Positions 7,365-15,157 of a stretch of 44,275 bases of DNA are shown here, in pieces (position 1 is the stretch's first letter; each line of letters starts with the position of its first letter). The DNA is from Yinghuangia seranimata. GTDB taxonomy: Bacteria; Actinomycetota; Actinomycetes; Streptomycetales; Streptomycetaceae. The translations under genes and the position numbers were made by a program. Where the stretch lies: the NCBI RefSeq assembly GCF_029953285.1, contig NZ_JASAOI010000033.1:1-44275 (forward strand), in the 5' to 3' direction. The notes under the pieces are model-generated. The model was given only the letters and a program-made list of their open reading frames with translations, ran no database searches and was not told the DNA's origin.

Positions 7365-8241
7365 CAGCCGACGTCCGAGAGCCACTGGCGACGCGTCGAC
7401 GTGCGAGCCGCCGCGCCCAGCGCCAGGTCCGACGAGGGCTCGCGAGGAGACCGTGAGCGGCAGCCGGCAGAAGGCGCTAGAGCTCGCTCGTTGCGCAACG
7501 GCGTCGCGGGCCCGGCAGGCCGTCCAGGCGCTTGGGCGGGTGAGGCGACAATCGCGCGTCAGCGGGTTGCCGGCCGCGTCCGCCACGGAGCCCGGCGGGG
7601 GCACGCTGTGCGACGGGCGCGTGTCACGGCCCGCGGTAGCCCGGCTACGGCCACCGCCTCCGGTCAGGCGCGCAGCCGCAGGCGGACGGACGCGGCCACC
7701 GAGGGCTGCGCACAGCGGCGCCGCGCGGACGCCACCCCCGCTCTGGCGGCTCCGGCGTGGCGCGGACCGGTCGTGGTGTGTGCGGGCGGACGCGAGGCTG
7801 CAGGATCGTCTCTCGGGGGCTGGTCGGCCCTCGTGGTGCGTGGCTCGGTGCGGTGGCGCGGGTGAGCTGGGTCGGCTGGCGCGGGAGCGGCCGTGACGCC
7901 AGCGGACTGCCTTCCGGCTCGTCGGCTCTGTGGGACGTGCCGTCGCGTGGTCGTCGACGGGGCGAGGGCGGCTTCAGGGCCCGTTCCTGCGGCCCCGTCC
8001 TCGTGGGGAGTGGTTGTGCGGTCGCGGCCGTTGTCCGTGCTCGTGGTGGGGTCTGGGCCGGGCGGCGTTTCGCCGGTGGTCTCGGTCGTTCCGCGGGTCG
8101 TCCGGGGCGGGTTCGATGCGCCGCCAACGTTCATCGTTCTCAACGGTGTTCGTTGTTCCGCGCCCTGTCTGGCGCGGGGGCTCTCGTGGCCCGCCCCCGG
8201 GCCGGCGGAATACCTGTGCGCGAGTGGTCCTCAGAAGGTGG

Positions 8242-8247
8242 TAATCT
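8242..8247 (+). promoter_or_regulatory. Putative -10 box of tRNA-Ala
   Basis: TAATCT lies 11 nt before the mature tRNA 5' end, in a locally AT-rich patch (gtaatcttctttctcg) that stands out from its surroundings. No firm -35 box is seen. Confidence 0.4.
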
Positions 8248-8258
8248 TCTTTCTCGTT

Positions 8259-8332
8259 GGGGCTGTGGCGCAGTCCGGTAGCGCACCTCGTTCGCATCGA
8301 GGGGGCCAGGGGTTCAAATCCCCTCAGCTCCA
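8259..8332 (+). tRNA. tRNA-Ala, anticodon CGC
   Basis: The sequence folds as a complete cloverleaf. The acceptor arm is GGGGCTG with CAGCTCC (one G-U pair), the D arm is GCGCAGTCCGGTAGCGC, the anticodon stem is CCTCG/CGAGG around loop TTCGCAT, and the T arm is AGGGGTTCAAATCCCCT. The anticodon is CGC, reading GCG codons. The discriminator is A and is followed by CCCA, so the 3' CCA end is not directly encoded. A strong hairpin terminator follows 8 nt downstream. Confidence 0.95.
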
Positions 8333-8340
8333 CCCAACAC

Positions 8341-8369
8341 GAAGGCCCGGTCCTCAGGACCGGGCCTTC
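8341..8369 (+). terminator. Rho-independent-type terminator after tRNA-Ala
   Basis: A perfect 13-bp stem (gaaggcccggtcc with ggaccgggccttc) closes a 3-nt loop. It is followed by a short tcgttccg tract. The position right after the tRNA fits transcript termination. Confidence 0.85.
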
Positions 8370-8583
8370 GTCGTTCCGTCGGCAACTCGTCGGCGCCGCA
8401 CGCGGCTAGGGTTCTGTGGGTTCGTGCAGCCGTATGGCGTCGGCGAGTTGGGCGCTGAGCATTCGTGATCATGGATGTACCTGCGGGTTCGCCGTCGAAG
8501 GTGGGGGGGCGATCGCGACGCGCCGTGACGCGGCGATCACTACGGTCGCGTAGCCCGGTCACGGCGTGCCAACATCGCGTGAC

Positions 8584-9462
8584 ATGGCCGACGATGCGAA
8601 CCTCGACGCGTCCCTGTCCCTTTCGAGTATTTCCGCCGCACCCGACGCCCCCGCGTCCGCGTCCACCGTGCCCGGCGCCACGTTCCCGGACGTGCCCGGA
8701 CTCGACGCGGTCCACTCCTATGTCGCGATCGGCGACAGCTTCACCGAAGGCGTCGGCGACCCCGGCCCGGACGGCAGCCTGATCGGCTGGGCGGACCGGT
8801 TCGCCGTGCGGTTGGCCGAGGCCCGGCCCGGGCTCCGGTACGCGAACCTGGCGGTGCGCGGCAAGCTCCTCCACCAGATCCTCGACGAGCAGCTGCCGCT
8901 CGCCCTGGCCGCCCGCCCGGACCTGGTCAGCTTCTGCGCGGGCGGGAACGACGTGCTGCGTCCGGGCGGCGACCCGGACAAGCTGGCCGCCGAGTACGAG
9001 CAGGCCGTCGCCGATCTGCGCGCCGCGGGGGCGCGCGTGATGGTGTTCACCGGCTTCGACACGCGCGAGCTGGGCCTGCTGAAGCTGCTGCGCGGCAAGG
9101 TCGCGACGTACAACGAGCACCTGCGGGTGATCGCCGCGCGCTACGACTGCACGGTGGTGGACCTGTGGGCGATGCACGCCGTGCAGGACCGCCGGGCGTG
9201 GAGCGAGGACCGGCTGCACCTGTCGGCGTGCGGGCACGAGCGGGTCGCACAGCACGCCGCGCGTTCGCTCGGGGTGCCGACCGCCGAGGACCCCGAGGCG
9301 GCGTGGCCGCCGGAGGAAGAGCAGTTGAGCGCCGCGGACGCGCGCAGGGAGCATGTGCAGTGGGCGCGTGAGCACCTGGTGCCCTGGATCGGTCGCCGGC
9401 TGCGCGGCCAGTCCTCCGGCGACGGGCTGGAGCCCAAGCGTCCGGACCTGCTGCCCCTGTAG
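8584..9462 (+). CDS. SGNH/GDSL-family hydrolase
   Basis: The 292-residue protein carries the SGNH blocks in order: GDSF (50-53, Ser52 nucleophile) in block I, a conserved Gly after NLAVR (block II, about 93), GGND (120-123, block III) and DRLHL with Asp209 and His212 (block V). Such enzymes hydrolyse ester bonds of lipids, glycans or small molecules. No signal peptide or membrane segment is visible, so it is probably cytosolic. The first 40 residues are Ala/Pro/Ser-rich and not conserved. The ATG at 8584 is used; an upstream GTG-type start at 8566 is possible and neither has a good ribosome-binding site. It lies alone, convergent with the TetR gene; the 210 bp before it hold only the tRNA terminator. 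Confidence 0.9.
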   Translation: MADDANLDASLSLSSISAAPDAPASASTVPGATFPDVPGLDAVHSYVAIGDSFTEGVGDPGPDGSLIGWADRFAVRLAEARPGLRYANLAVRGKLLHQILDEQLPLALAARPDLVSFCAGGNDVLRPGGDPDKLAAEYEQAVADLRAAGARVMVFTGFDTRELGLLKLLRGKVATYNEHLRVIAARYDCTVVDLWAMHAVQDRRAWSEDRLHLSACGHERVAQHAARSLGVPTAEDPEAAWPPEEEQLSAADARREHVQWAREHLVPWIGRRLRGQSSGDGLEPKRPDLLPL

Positions 9463-9509
9463 CCGTACCACCAACAGGCGTTCCAGCGAACGCACAGCCG
9501 TCCGACAGT

Positions 9510-9539
9510 GCGCGCACGTAGTGGCGGATTCGTGCGCGC
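9510..9539. terminator. Hairpin between convergent SGNH and TetR genes
   Basis: The arms gcgcgcacg and cgtgcgcgc pair perfectly over 9 bp around a 12-nt loop. The hairpin lies between the SGNH stop and the TetR stop and may end transcription from either side. There is no U tract. Confidence 0.45.
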
Positions 9540-9545
9540 CCGCCG

Positions 9546-10145
9546 TCAGCCGCGGCCCTGTTCCGCCGCCGCGCCGGAGATCAGCAGGCGCGCGCTGCGG
9601 GTGACGACGTGTTCGACGTCGTCCATCGTCATGCGCCCGAACGCCCAGCTGAACAGCGCGCCTTCCCACGCGACGCCGATCAGCCGGATGAACTCGTCGA
9701 CGTCCGCGACCTCGTCGGCGACCGCCGCGCGGAACATGTCGTGCATGATCCGGTTGGTCTGCCGGTGGCAGTCGCGCACGCCCGGGTCGGACGACCCCAG
9801 CGCGTGGATCAGCGCGCCCGCGAGCCGCGGGTTGCGGCCCATCGCCCGGCAGGTGTTCGCCAGGATGGCGCCGACCCGCGCGGCGGCGTCCTCCCCGTTC
9901 GGGGTGGCCGCCTCGCTGCGCTCCAGGCTCTGGATCCAGTCCAGGTGGGTGGCCGCGAGCAGGTGGTCCTTGGACGAGAAGTGCCGGTAGATGGTCGCCG
10001 AGGACAGCCCTGACAGGCGGACGACGTCGCGCATCTGGACGCTGTCGTAGCCGCCTTCCGCGGCCAACGCCCGCGTCGCCTCGATGGCACGGCGACGGAT
10101 GTCGATCTCACGGGTCTGTCCCGCGTCGGTCCTGGTGGGCGCCAT
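9546..10145 (-). CDS. TetR-family transcriptional regulator
   Basis: The protein has 199 residues. Residues 15-62 form a TetR-type helix-turn-helix: RRRAIEATRALAAEGGYDSVQMRDV, then SGLSSATIYRHFSSKDHLLAA, which matches the family recognition helix. The C-terminal helices (LAGALIHALGSSDPGVR through VAWEGALFSWAFGRMTMDDVE) are the ligand and dimer part and resemble KstR-like regulators in outline, but the ligand cannot be told. The gene follows pmt with a 20-bp gap on the same strand and may be cotranscribed or start from its own TAGCGT box at 10153-10158. It is convergent with the SGNH hydrolase gene. Confidence 0.92.
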   Translation of the reverse strand: MAPTRTDAGQTREIDIRRRAIEATRALAAEGGYDSVQMRDVVRLSGLSSATIYRHFSSKDHLLAATHLDWIQSLERSEAATPNGEDAAARVGAILANTCRAMGRNPRLAGALIHALGSSDPGVRDCHRQTNRIMHDMFRAAVADEVADVDEFIRLIGVAWEGALFSWAFGRMTMDDVEHVVTRSARLLISGAAAEQGRG

Positions 10146-10152
10146 GGATCAC

Positions 10153-10158
10153 ACGCTA
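10153..10158 (-). promoter_or_regulatory. Putative -10 box (TAGCGT) of the TetR gene
   Basis: On the minus strand TAGCGT is followed by 7 nt and the ATG at 10145, with no ribosome-binding site. The box lies just inside the short gap after the pmt stop codon. The hexamer and spacing equal those before sepX. Confidence 0.4.
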
Positions 10159-10165
10159 CCGGCCG

Positions 10166-11923
10166 TCAGATCCATGTGGTCCACCACATGCGGTCCTGCC
10201 AGTCCTCGAGCGGGATCGTCGTGCCGGTGTAGATGGGATAGAAGTACAGGAAGTTCCACGCGATGAGTGCGATCAGCGCGACCGCGCCCGCCGCGCCCCA
10301 CGCGCGCCTGCGGTCGCTCGACCCCGGCGGTCCGAGGATCGCGCCGATCGCCATTGTGACCGCCAGGGCGATGAACGGCACGAACACGACCGCGTAGAAC
10401 AGGAAGATCGTGCGGTCCTGCTTGAACATCCACGGCAGCAGCCCGGCCGCGAGCCCGCACAGGATCGCGCCCGCCCGCCAGTCGCGCCGCCCCGCCCAGC
10501 GGAACAGCAGGTACAGCGCCGCGAAGCAGCCCGCCCACCACAGCAGCGGTGTGCCGATGCCGAGCACTTCCTGCGCGCAGCGGTCGACGTGGCAGCCGGC
10601 CTGCCCGTTGCTCTTGTTCTCGAAGTAGTACGAGACCGGGCGGCCGAGGACCATCCAGCTCCACGGGTTCGACTGGTAGACGTGCGGCGAGTCCAGTCCG
10701 TTGTGGAACGTCCACATTTCGGCGTGGTAGTGCCACAGGCTGCGCAGCGCGTCCGGCATCCACGTCATGTCGAACTGCGGGAGCCCGCCGATGCGCAGGC
10801 CCGCGAACGAGACGTGGTCGGGGGAGAGGCCCTTGCGGTGCTCGGCCCAGTGCCGGTCGAACCCGCCGTCGGTCATCAGCCAGCCGGACCACGACCAGAT
10901 GTAGACGGCCAGCGCGACGACGACCATCGCCAGCAGCGCCCACGGCAGGTCGCGGCGCGCGACGGCGGCGTAGACGCGCCAGCCGGCCGCGCCCAGCGCC
11001 CGCCGGGTGCCCGCGTCCCACAGCAGCGTGAGGGCGAGGAACGCGAACACGACGGGCACGCCGCTCCACTTGGTGCCGCACGCCAGCCCGAGGCAGATGC
11101 CCGCGACCACGCGCCACGGTCGGAAGCCGAAGCCCATGGTGAGCGCGCGGTGCGGGTCGATGCCGTCGCGCATGCGCCGGGCGACGACCGCTCTGGTGTC
11201 GTCGCGGTCGATCAGCAGCGAGCCGAACGCCGCCAGCACCCAGAACATCAGCACCAGGTCGAGCAGCGCGGTGCGGCTCATCACGAAGTGCAGGCCGTCG
11301 AGCGACAGCAGCAGGCCGGCGACGCAGCCCAGCAGCGTCGAGCGGAACAGCCGGCGCGCGATCCGGCACATCATCAGCACCGACAGCGTGCCGAGCAGCG
11401 CCACCATCACGCGCCACCCGAACGAGTTGATGCCGAACAGCCACTCGCCGAAGCCGATGATCCACTTTCCAACCGGCGGGTGGACGATGTACGACCCCTG
11501 GTCGCTCAGGTACGGCTGGTAGACCCCGTTGACGAAGTGGTCGTTGGCCTTGTCCGCACCGAAGTCCGACCACGTGCCCTCGTAGCCGTACTTGAAGAGC
11601 GACCAGCCGTCCTTGGCGTAGTACGTCTCGTCGAAGATCACCGCGTTGGGCTCGCCGAGCTTCCAGAAGCGCAGGAAGCCCGCCATCAGCGTGATGAGGA
11701 TGCAGGGCAGCCAGCCGCCGCCCGTGTAGGGCGTCGAGTCGGTGAACCCGGGCACGAGGCGCTCGCGCAGCGAGAGCCGCGGCCTCGGCCGGAACGAGAA
11801 CCGCGCGAGGGTGCGCGACCACGCGCCGCCGTCGGCCGCTGCGGGGGCGGACCCGCGACCGCGGTCGGGGTCGCGCCTGCGGGCGGGGTTGTCGGTCGCC
11901 ACGTCGCTCGTCACGACGGTCAT
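10166..11923 (-). CDS. pmt: Polyprenyl-phosphate-mannose protein O-mannosyltransferase
   Basis: Pmt is an integral membrane GT39 enzyme that moves mannose from polyprenyl-phosphate-mannose to Ser/Thr of proteins during export. The 585-residue protein starts with a basic cytoplasmic segment, then GGWLPCILITLMAGFLRFWKLG as the first membrane helix. The first external loop carries the catalytic acidic pair in IFDETYYAKDG. Several more membrane helices follow, with the PMT_4TMC-type C-terminal module (GTPLLWWAGCFAALYLLFRW, FLFYAVVFVPFIALAV). It is divergent from rsmI with 61 bp between starts, the same pairing as Rv1002c-Rv1003 in Mycobacterium. Confidence 0.95.
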   Translation of the reverse strand: MTVVTSDVATDNPARRRDPDRGRGSAPAAADGGAWSRTLARFSFRPRPRLSLRERLVPGFTDSTPYTGGGWLPCILITLMAGFLRFWKLGEPNAVIFDETYYAKDGWSLFKYGYEGTWSDFGADKANDHFVNGVYQPYLSDQGSYIVHPPVGKWIIGFGEWLFGINSFGWRVMVALLGTLSVLMMCRIARRLFRSTLLGCVAGLLLSLDGLHFVMSRTALLDLVLMFWVLAAFGSLLIDRDDTRAVVARRMRDGIDPHRALTMGFGFRPWRVVAGICLGLACGTKWSGVPVVFAFLALTLLWDAGTRRALGAAGWRVYAAVARRDLPWALLAMVVVALAVYIWSWSGWLMTDGGFDRHWAEHRKGLSPDHVSFAGLRIGGLPQFDMTWMPDALRSLWHYHAEMWTFHNGLDSPHVYQSNPWSWMVLGRPVSYYFENKSNGQAGCHVDRCAQEVLGIGTPLLWWAGCFAALYLLFRWAGRRDWRAGAILCGLAAGLLPWMFKQDRTIFLFYAVVFVPFIALAVTMAIGAILGPPGSSDRRRAWGAAGAVALIALIAWNFLYFYPIYTGTTIPLEDWQDRMWWTTWI

Positions 11924-11984
11924 CGTATTGACCGCGCGCCCGTGCGGGGCTCATCACGGGTGAGACACAGGGGAGACTAGGCGG

Positions 11985-12839
11985 GTGGAACACGAACAAG
12001 ACGGAGTCCTCGTCCTCGCCGGAACCCCGATCGGCGACGTCGCCGACGCCCCGCCGCGGCTGTCCGCCGAGCTCGCCGCGGCCGACGTCGTGGCGGCCGA
12101 GGACACCCGGCGGCTGCGTCGGCTGACCGCCGCGCTCGGTGTCGAGGTGTCCGGGCGGGTGGTGTCGTACTTCGAGGGGAACGAGGCGTCCCGCACCGCC
12201 GAGCTGGTCCGCGCGCTGGTCGACGGGCAGCGGGTGCTGCTGGTCACGGACGCCGGCATGCCCTCGGTGTCCGACCCCGGCTACCGGCTCGTCGAGGCCG
12301 CCGTGGCCGAGGGCGTACGGGTCACCGCGGTGCCCGGCCCGTCCGCGGTGCTGACCGCGCTCGCGCTGTCCGGCCTCCCGGTCGACCGCTTCTGCTTCGA
12401 GGGCTTCCTGCCCCGCAAGCCCGGAGAGCGCGCGGCGCGCCTCGCCGAGGTCGCCGCCGAGCCGCGCACGATGGTGTTCTTCGAATCGCCGCGCCGGCTC
12501 GGCGTGTCGCTGGCGGCGATGGCCGAGGCGTTCGGCGCCGACCGGCGCGCCGCGGTGTGCCGCGAGCTGACCAAGACGTACGAGGAGGTCCGGCGCGGAC
12601 CGCTCGCCGAGCTCGCCGCGTGGGCCGAGGACGGCGTCCTGGGCGAGATCACCGTCGTCGTGGCCGGGGCGCCGCCCGCCGACCCGGCCGACGTCGGCCC
12701 GGAGGAGCTGGCCGCCCTGGTCGCCCGGCGCGAGGCCGCGGGCCAGCACCGCAAGGAGGCGATCGCCGAGGTCGCGGCCGAGCTCGGGCTCCCGAAGCGG
12801 GACGTCTTCGACGCCGTGGTCGCCGCCAAGAAGCGCTGA
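11985..12839 (+). CDS. rsmI: 16S rRNA (cytidine1402-2'-O)-methyltransferase
   Basis: RsmI methylates the ribose of C1402 in the 16S rRNA decoding centre using SAM. The 284-residue protein has the family start LAGTPIGDVAD and AADVVAAEDTRRLRRL, the LVTDAGMPSVSDPGYRLV motif, VTAVPGPSAVLTALALSGLP, FEGFLPRKPGER, and CRELTKTYEEVRRGPLAEL. The start is a GTG with a ggggaga ribosome-binding site upstream. It faces away from pmt. Confidence 0.96.
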   Translation: MEHEQDGVLVLAGTPIGDVADAPPRLSAELAAADVVAAEDTRRLRRLTAALGVEVSGRVVSYFEGNEASRTAELVRALVDGQRVLLVTDAGMPSVSDPGYRLVEAAVAEGVRVTAVPGPSAVLTALALSGLPVDRFCFEGFLPRKPGERAARLAEVAAEPRTMVFFESPRRLGVSLAAMAEAFGADRRAAVCRELTKTYEEVRRGPLAELAAWAEDGVLGEITVVVAGAPPADPADVGPEELAALVARREAAGQHRKEAIAEVAAELGLPKRDVFDAVVAAKKR

Positions 12840-13118
12840 GCGGGCCCGACCGCGCCGGGTGTGGAAGACACCGAACGCGCCAACCGGGTCGGCCACCGAG
12901 CAACGGTGATCGCGTCAAGCGTCGGCAACGAAGGGGTAGCACAATGGGAGTGTTCGGCCCATGCCAGGCCCAATTTCGTCATCTGACGTATTAGAGGTGG
13001 CCAAGGGGGTGTAACCGCCGATACGGCAGGCGATCCAACGGGCATTCCATGGAAGCCGGGGCCCATGGGAAGCCACCGAACCATCGGTGGACGGAACGGC
13101 CCGCGCGAGGAGGTCGCC
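12840..13118. other. Intergenic region before the zinc-ribbon gene
   Basis: No gene is visible in these 279 bases. An AT-richer patch around 12970-12995 contains the inverted repeat CGTCA-tc-TGACG (12977-12988) followed by gtattaga, which could be a promoter with an operator. A second small inverted repeat, ccaccga/tcggtgg, lies at 13073-13089 close to the ribosome-binding site. Confidence 0.4.
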
Positions 13119-13439
13119 ATGAACACCTCGACCATCGTGCACGAGGCGTACTCGTTCGTGTGTCTCAGTTGTGGCCACGGCTGGGAGCGCGCCTACGAGA
13201 TCCACCACGTCACCGGCCTGCACGGAGAGCGGGTCTGCCACTACTACGCGGACGGTGACCGGGTGCCTTCCCCGTTCAGCCGTCCCAGCTGCGAACACTG
13301 CGACGGCGTCCGCCTGCGCATCCTGCCCGCCGGGCGTGTCGCCTCCGTGACCCCGCCCCCGCCTCCGTCCCCGTCCACCGGCGCCGCGCCGCCCTCGTCC
13401 ACCGGTCGCCACTGGCACCTCCGCCTGAGCCGCCACTGA
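13119..13439 (+). CDS. Small zinc-ribbon protein of unknown function
   Basis: The 106-residue protein starts at an ATG with a good gaggaggt ribosome-binding site. Two Cys pairs, CLSCGHGW near residue 14 and CEHCDG near residue 63, form a likely zinc ribbon separated by a strand-rich stretch with HHVTGLHGERVCHYYADG. The last 30 residues are Pro/Ser-rich and end in HWHLRLSRH. A protein of this kind is common in Streptomyces relatives, but I know of no assigned function. It is monocistronic, as a strong hairpin separates it from metG. Confidence 0.85.
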   Translation: MNTSTIVHEAYSFVCLSCGHGWERAYEIHHVTGLHGERVCHYYADGDRVPSPFSRPSCEHCDGVRLRILPAGRVASVTPPPPPSPSTGAAPPSSTGRHWHLRLSRH

Positions 13440-13457
13440 CCCGGCACACCCTCTCCC

Positions 13458-13491
13458 GTGGGCCGCCCCTCGATACTCGGGGGCGGCCCAC
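13458..13491 (+). terminator. Hairpin terminator between the zinc-ribbon gene and metG
   Basis: A perfect 12-bp stem (gtgggccgcccc with ggggcggcccac) closes a 10-nt loop 18 nt after the zinc-ribbon stop codon. No U tract follows. It ends 26 nt before the metG start. Confidence 0.7.
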
Positions 13492-13504
13492 TCCGCGCGG
13501 GCCG

Positions 13505-13510
13505 TAGGAT
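13505..13510 (+). promoter_or_regulatory. Putative -10 box (TAGGAT) of metG
   Basis: TAGGAT is followed by 7 nt (ttccggc) and the metG ATG, with no ribosome-binding site. This is again the arrangement of a leaderless actinobacterial promoter. Confidence 0.45.
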
Positions 13511-13517
13511 TTCCGGC

Positions 13518-15155
13518 ATGGCGGCCTCTGGATCCACTGATCTCTCCACGACCCCGGGCGGACACGCGGGGGGCAAGGCGTACTACGTCTCCACCCCGAT
13601 CTACTACGTGAACGACGCCCCGCACCTCGGCCACGCCTACACGACCGTCGCAGGCGACGTGCTCACCCGCTGGCACCGTCAGCGCGGCGAGAAGGTGTGG
13701 TACCTCACCGGCACCGACGAGCACGGCCAGAAGGTCATGCGCACCGCCCAGACCAACGGGGTCACCCCGAAGGAGTGGGCGGACCGGCTCGTCGAGACGG
13801 CGTGGAAGCCGCTGTGGGAGCACCTGGAGATCGCCAACGACGACTTCATCCGCACGACCCAGGAGCGGCACACGCACCGCGTCCAGGAGTTCGTGCAGGA
13901 CCTGTACGACAAGGGCGAGATCTACAAGGGCTCGTACGAGGGCCCGTACTGCGTCGGCTGCGAGGAGTTCAAGCTCCCGGGCGACCTGATCGACGGCACC
14001 GGCGAGTACGAGGGCCAGAAGCTCTGCCCGATCCACGGCCGCCCCGTTGAGATGCTGTCGGAGGACAACTACTTCTTCCGGATGTCCGCGTACACCGAGC
14101 GGCTCCTGGAGTTCTACGCGGCCAACCCCGACTTCATCCAGCCCGCCTCGGCGCGCAACGAGGTCCTCAAGTTCGTCCAGCAGGGCCTGCAGGACCTGTC
14201 GATCTCGCGGTCGACGTTCGACTGGGGCATCAAGCTGCCGTGGGACCCCGCGCACGTGCTGTACGTGTGGGTGGACGCGCTGCTCAACTACGCCACCGCG
14301 GTCGGCTACGGCGCCGACCAGGCGAAGTTCGACGCGACCTTCCCGGCCGACGTGCACCTGGTCGGCAAGGACATCCTGCGCTTCCACGCGGTGATCTGGC
14401 CGGCCATGCTGATGGCGGCCGGCCTGCCGCTGCCCGGCAAGGTGTTCGCGCACGGCTGGCTGCTGGTCGGCGGCGAGAAGATGAGCAAGTCGAAGCTGAC
14501 CGGCATCTCGCCCCATCAGCTGACCGACCACTTCGGTGTCGACGCGTACCGGTACTACTTCATGCGCGCGATCCCGTTCGGCCAGGACGGCTCGTTCTCG
14601 TGGGAGGACTTCACCGCCCGCTACACGTCCGAGCTGGCGAACGACTTCGGCAACCTGGCGTCGCGCGTCGCCGCGATGGTCGGCAAGTACTTCGACGGCA
14701 CGCTGCCCGCCGCGACCGCCGACGGTCCCGCGGAGGAGGCGCTGCACGCCGCGCTCGCCAACGCCGTGAAGTCCGCCGACAGCAAGGTCGAGCAGCTCGA
14801 CTTCCAGGGCGCGCTGGACGACGTCTTCGGCTTCGTGAAGCTGGTCAACGGCTACCTCACCGAGCAGGAGCCGTGGAAGGTCGCCAAGGACACGTCCGAG
14901 GAGGGCCAGGCCCGCCTCGCGACGATCCTGTACACCGCGGCGGAGTCGCTGCGCGGCCTCGCCGTCCTGCTGAACCCGGTCATGCCGGCGACCGCCGAGA
15001 AGCTGTGGGCGTCGCTGGGCGCCGAGGCGCACCTCGGCGCGCTGCCCGCGCAGCGGGTCCAGGACGCGGGCACCTGGGGGCAGCTGCCCGCCGGTGCGAC
15101 CGTCACCAAGGGCGAGATCCTCTTCCCCCGTCTGGAAGAGAAGAAGGACAGCTGA
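13518..15155 (+). CDS. metG: Methionyl-tRNA synthetase
   Basis: MetG charges tRNA-Met and initiator tRNA in the cytosol. The 545-residue class I synthetase has the ATP motif PHLGHAYTT (HIGH type) near residue 36, a metal-binding insert with CVGCEEF and later CPIHG, the WDPAHVLYVWVDALLNY methionine-pocket segment, and GGEKMSKSKLTG (KMSKS type). The anticodon-binding helical domain follows; there is no C-terminal EMAP-like dimer domain. The ATG used sits 7 nt after a TAGGAT box. The stop is followed after 2 nt by tatD, in the order metG-tatD-rpfB-rsmA-ispE known from other actinobacteria. Confidence 0.97.
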   Translation: MAASGSTDLSTTPGGHAGGKAYYVSTPIYYVNDAPHLGHAYTTVAGDVLTRWHRQRGEKVWYLTGTDEHGQKVMRTAQTNGVTPKEWADRLVETAWKPLWEHLEIANDDFIRTTQERHTHRVQEFVQDLYDKGEIYKGSYEGPYCVGCEEFKLPGDLIDGTGEYEGQKLCPIHGRPVEMLSEDNYFFRMSAYTERLLEFYAANPDFIQPASARNEVLKFVQQGLQDLSISRSTFDWGIKLPWDPAHVLYVWVDALLNYATAVGYGADQAKFDATFPADVHLVGKDILRFHAVIWPAMLMAAGLPLPGKVFAHGWLLVGGEKMSKSKLTGISPHQLTDHFGVDAYRYYFMRAIPFGQDGSFSWEDFTARYTSELANDFGNLASRVAAMVGKYFDGTLPAATADGPAEEALHAALANAVKSADSKVEQLDFQGALDDVFGFVKLVNGYLTEQEPWKVAKDTSEEGQARLATILYTAAESLRGLAVLLNPVMPATAEKLWASLGAEAHLGALPAQRVQDAGTWGQLPAGATVTKGEILFPRLEEKKDS

Positions 15156-15157
15156 GG

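Larger units (their letters stand above)
6780..8241. other. Gene desert with dispersed short repeats
   Basis: About 1.46 kb lie between sepX and the tRNA-Ala promoter without a gene I can support. Open frames exist on both strands, but their third positions are not GC-biased and their products are Arg/Ala/Pro strings with no recognisable fold. An exact 18-bp word occurs at 6923-6940 and 7347-7364, and variants of gcagaaggcgc and acggcgtcgcgg recur near 6945, 7467, 6903 and 7498. The left part is purine-rich on the plus strand and the right part (7750-8250) is G/T-rich. It may be a decayed locus or an untranslated RNA region. Confidence 0.55.

Noticed and set aside
7453-7896. 147-codon plus-strand frame with a gaggaga ribosome-binding-site-like sequence
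   Set aside because: Third codon positions show no GC bias (codons such as cta, gct, cgt, ctt, caa are frequent), and the product has no recognisable fold.
7664-8143. Minus-strand frame of 159 codons rich in Thr, Pro and Arg
   Set aside because: The composition mirrors the G/T-rich plus strand; there is no start signal or domain.
8259-8369. tRNA-Ala as the attachment site of an integrated element
   Set aside because: The desert lies on the 5' side of the tRNA, no integrase is present, and I saw no second copy of the tRNA 3' end.
10149-12896. 915-codon minus-strand frame over pmt and rsmI
   Set aside because: It is out of frame with pmt, antisense to rsmI, and shows no domain.
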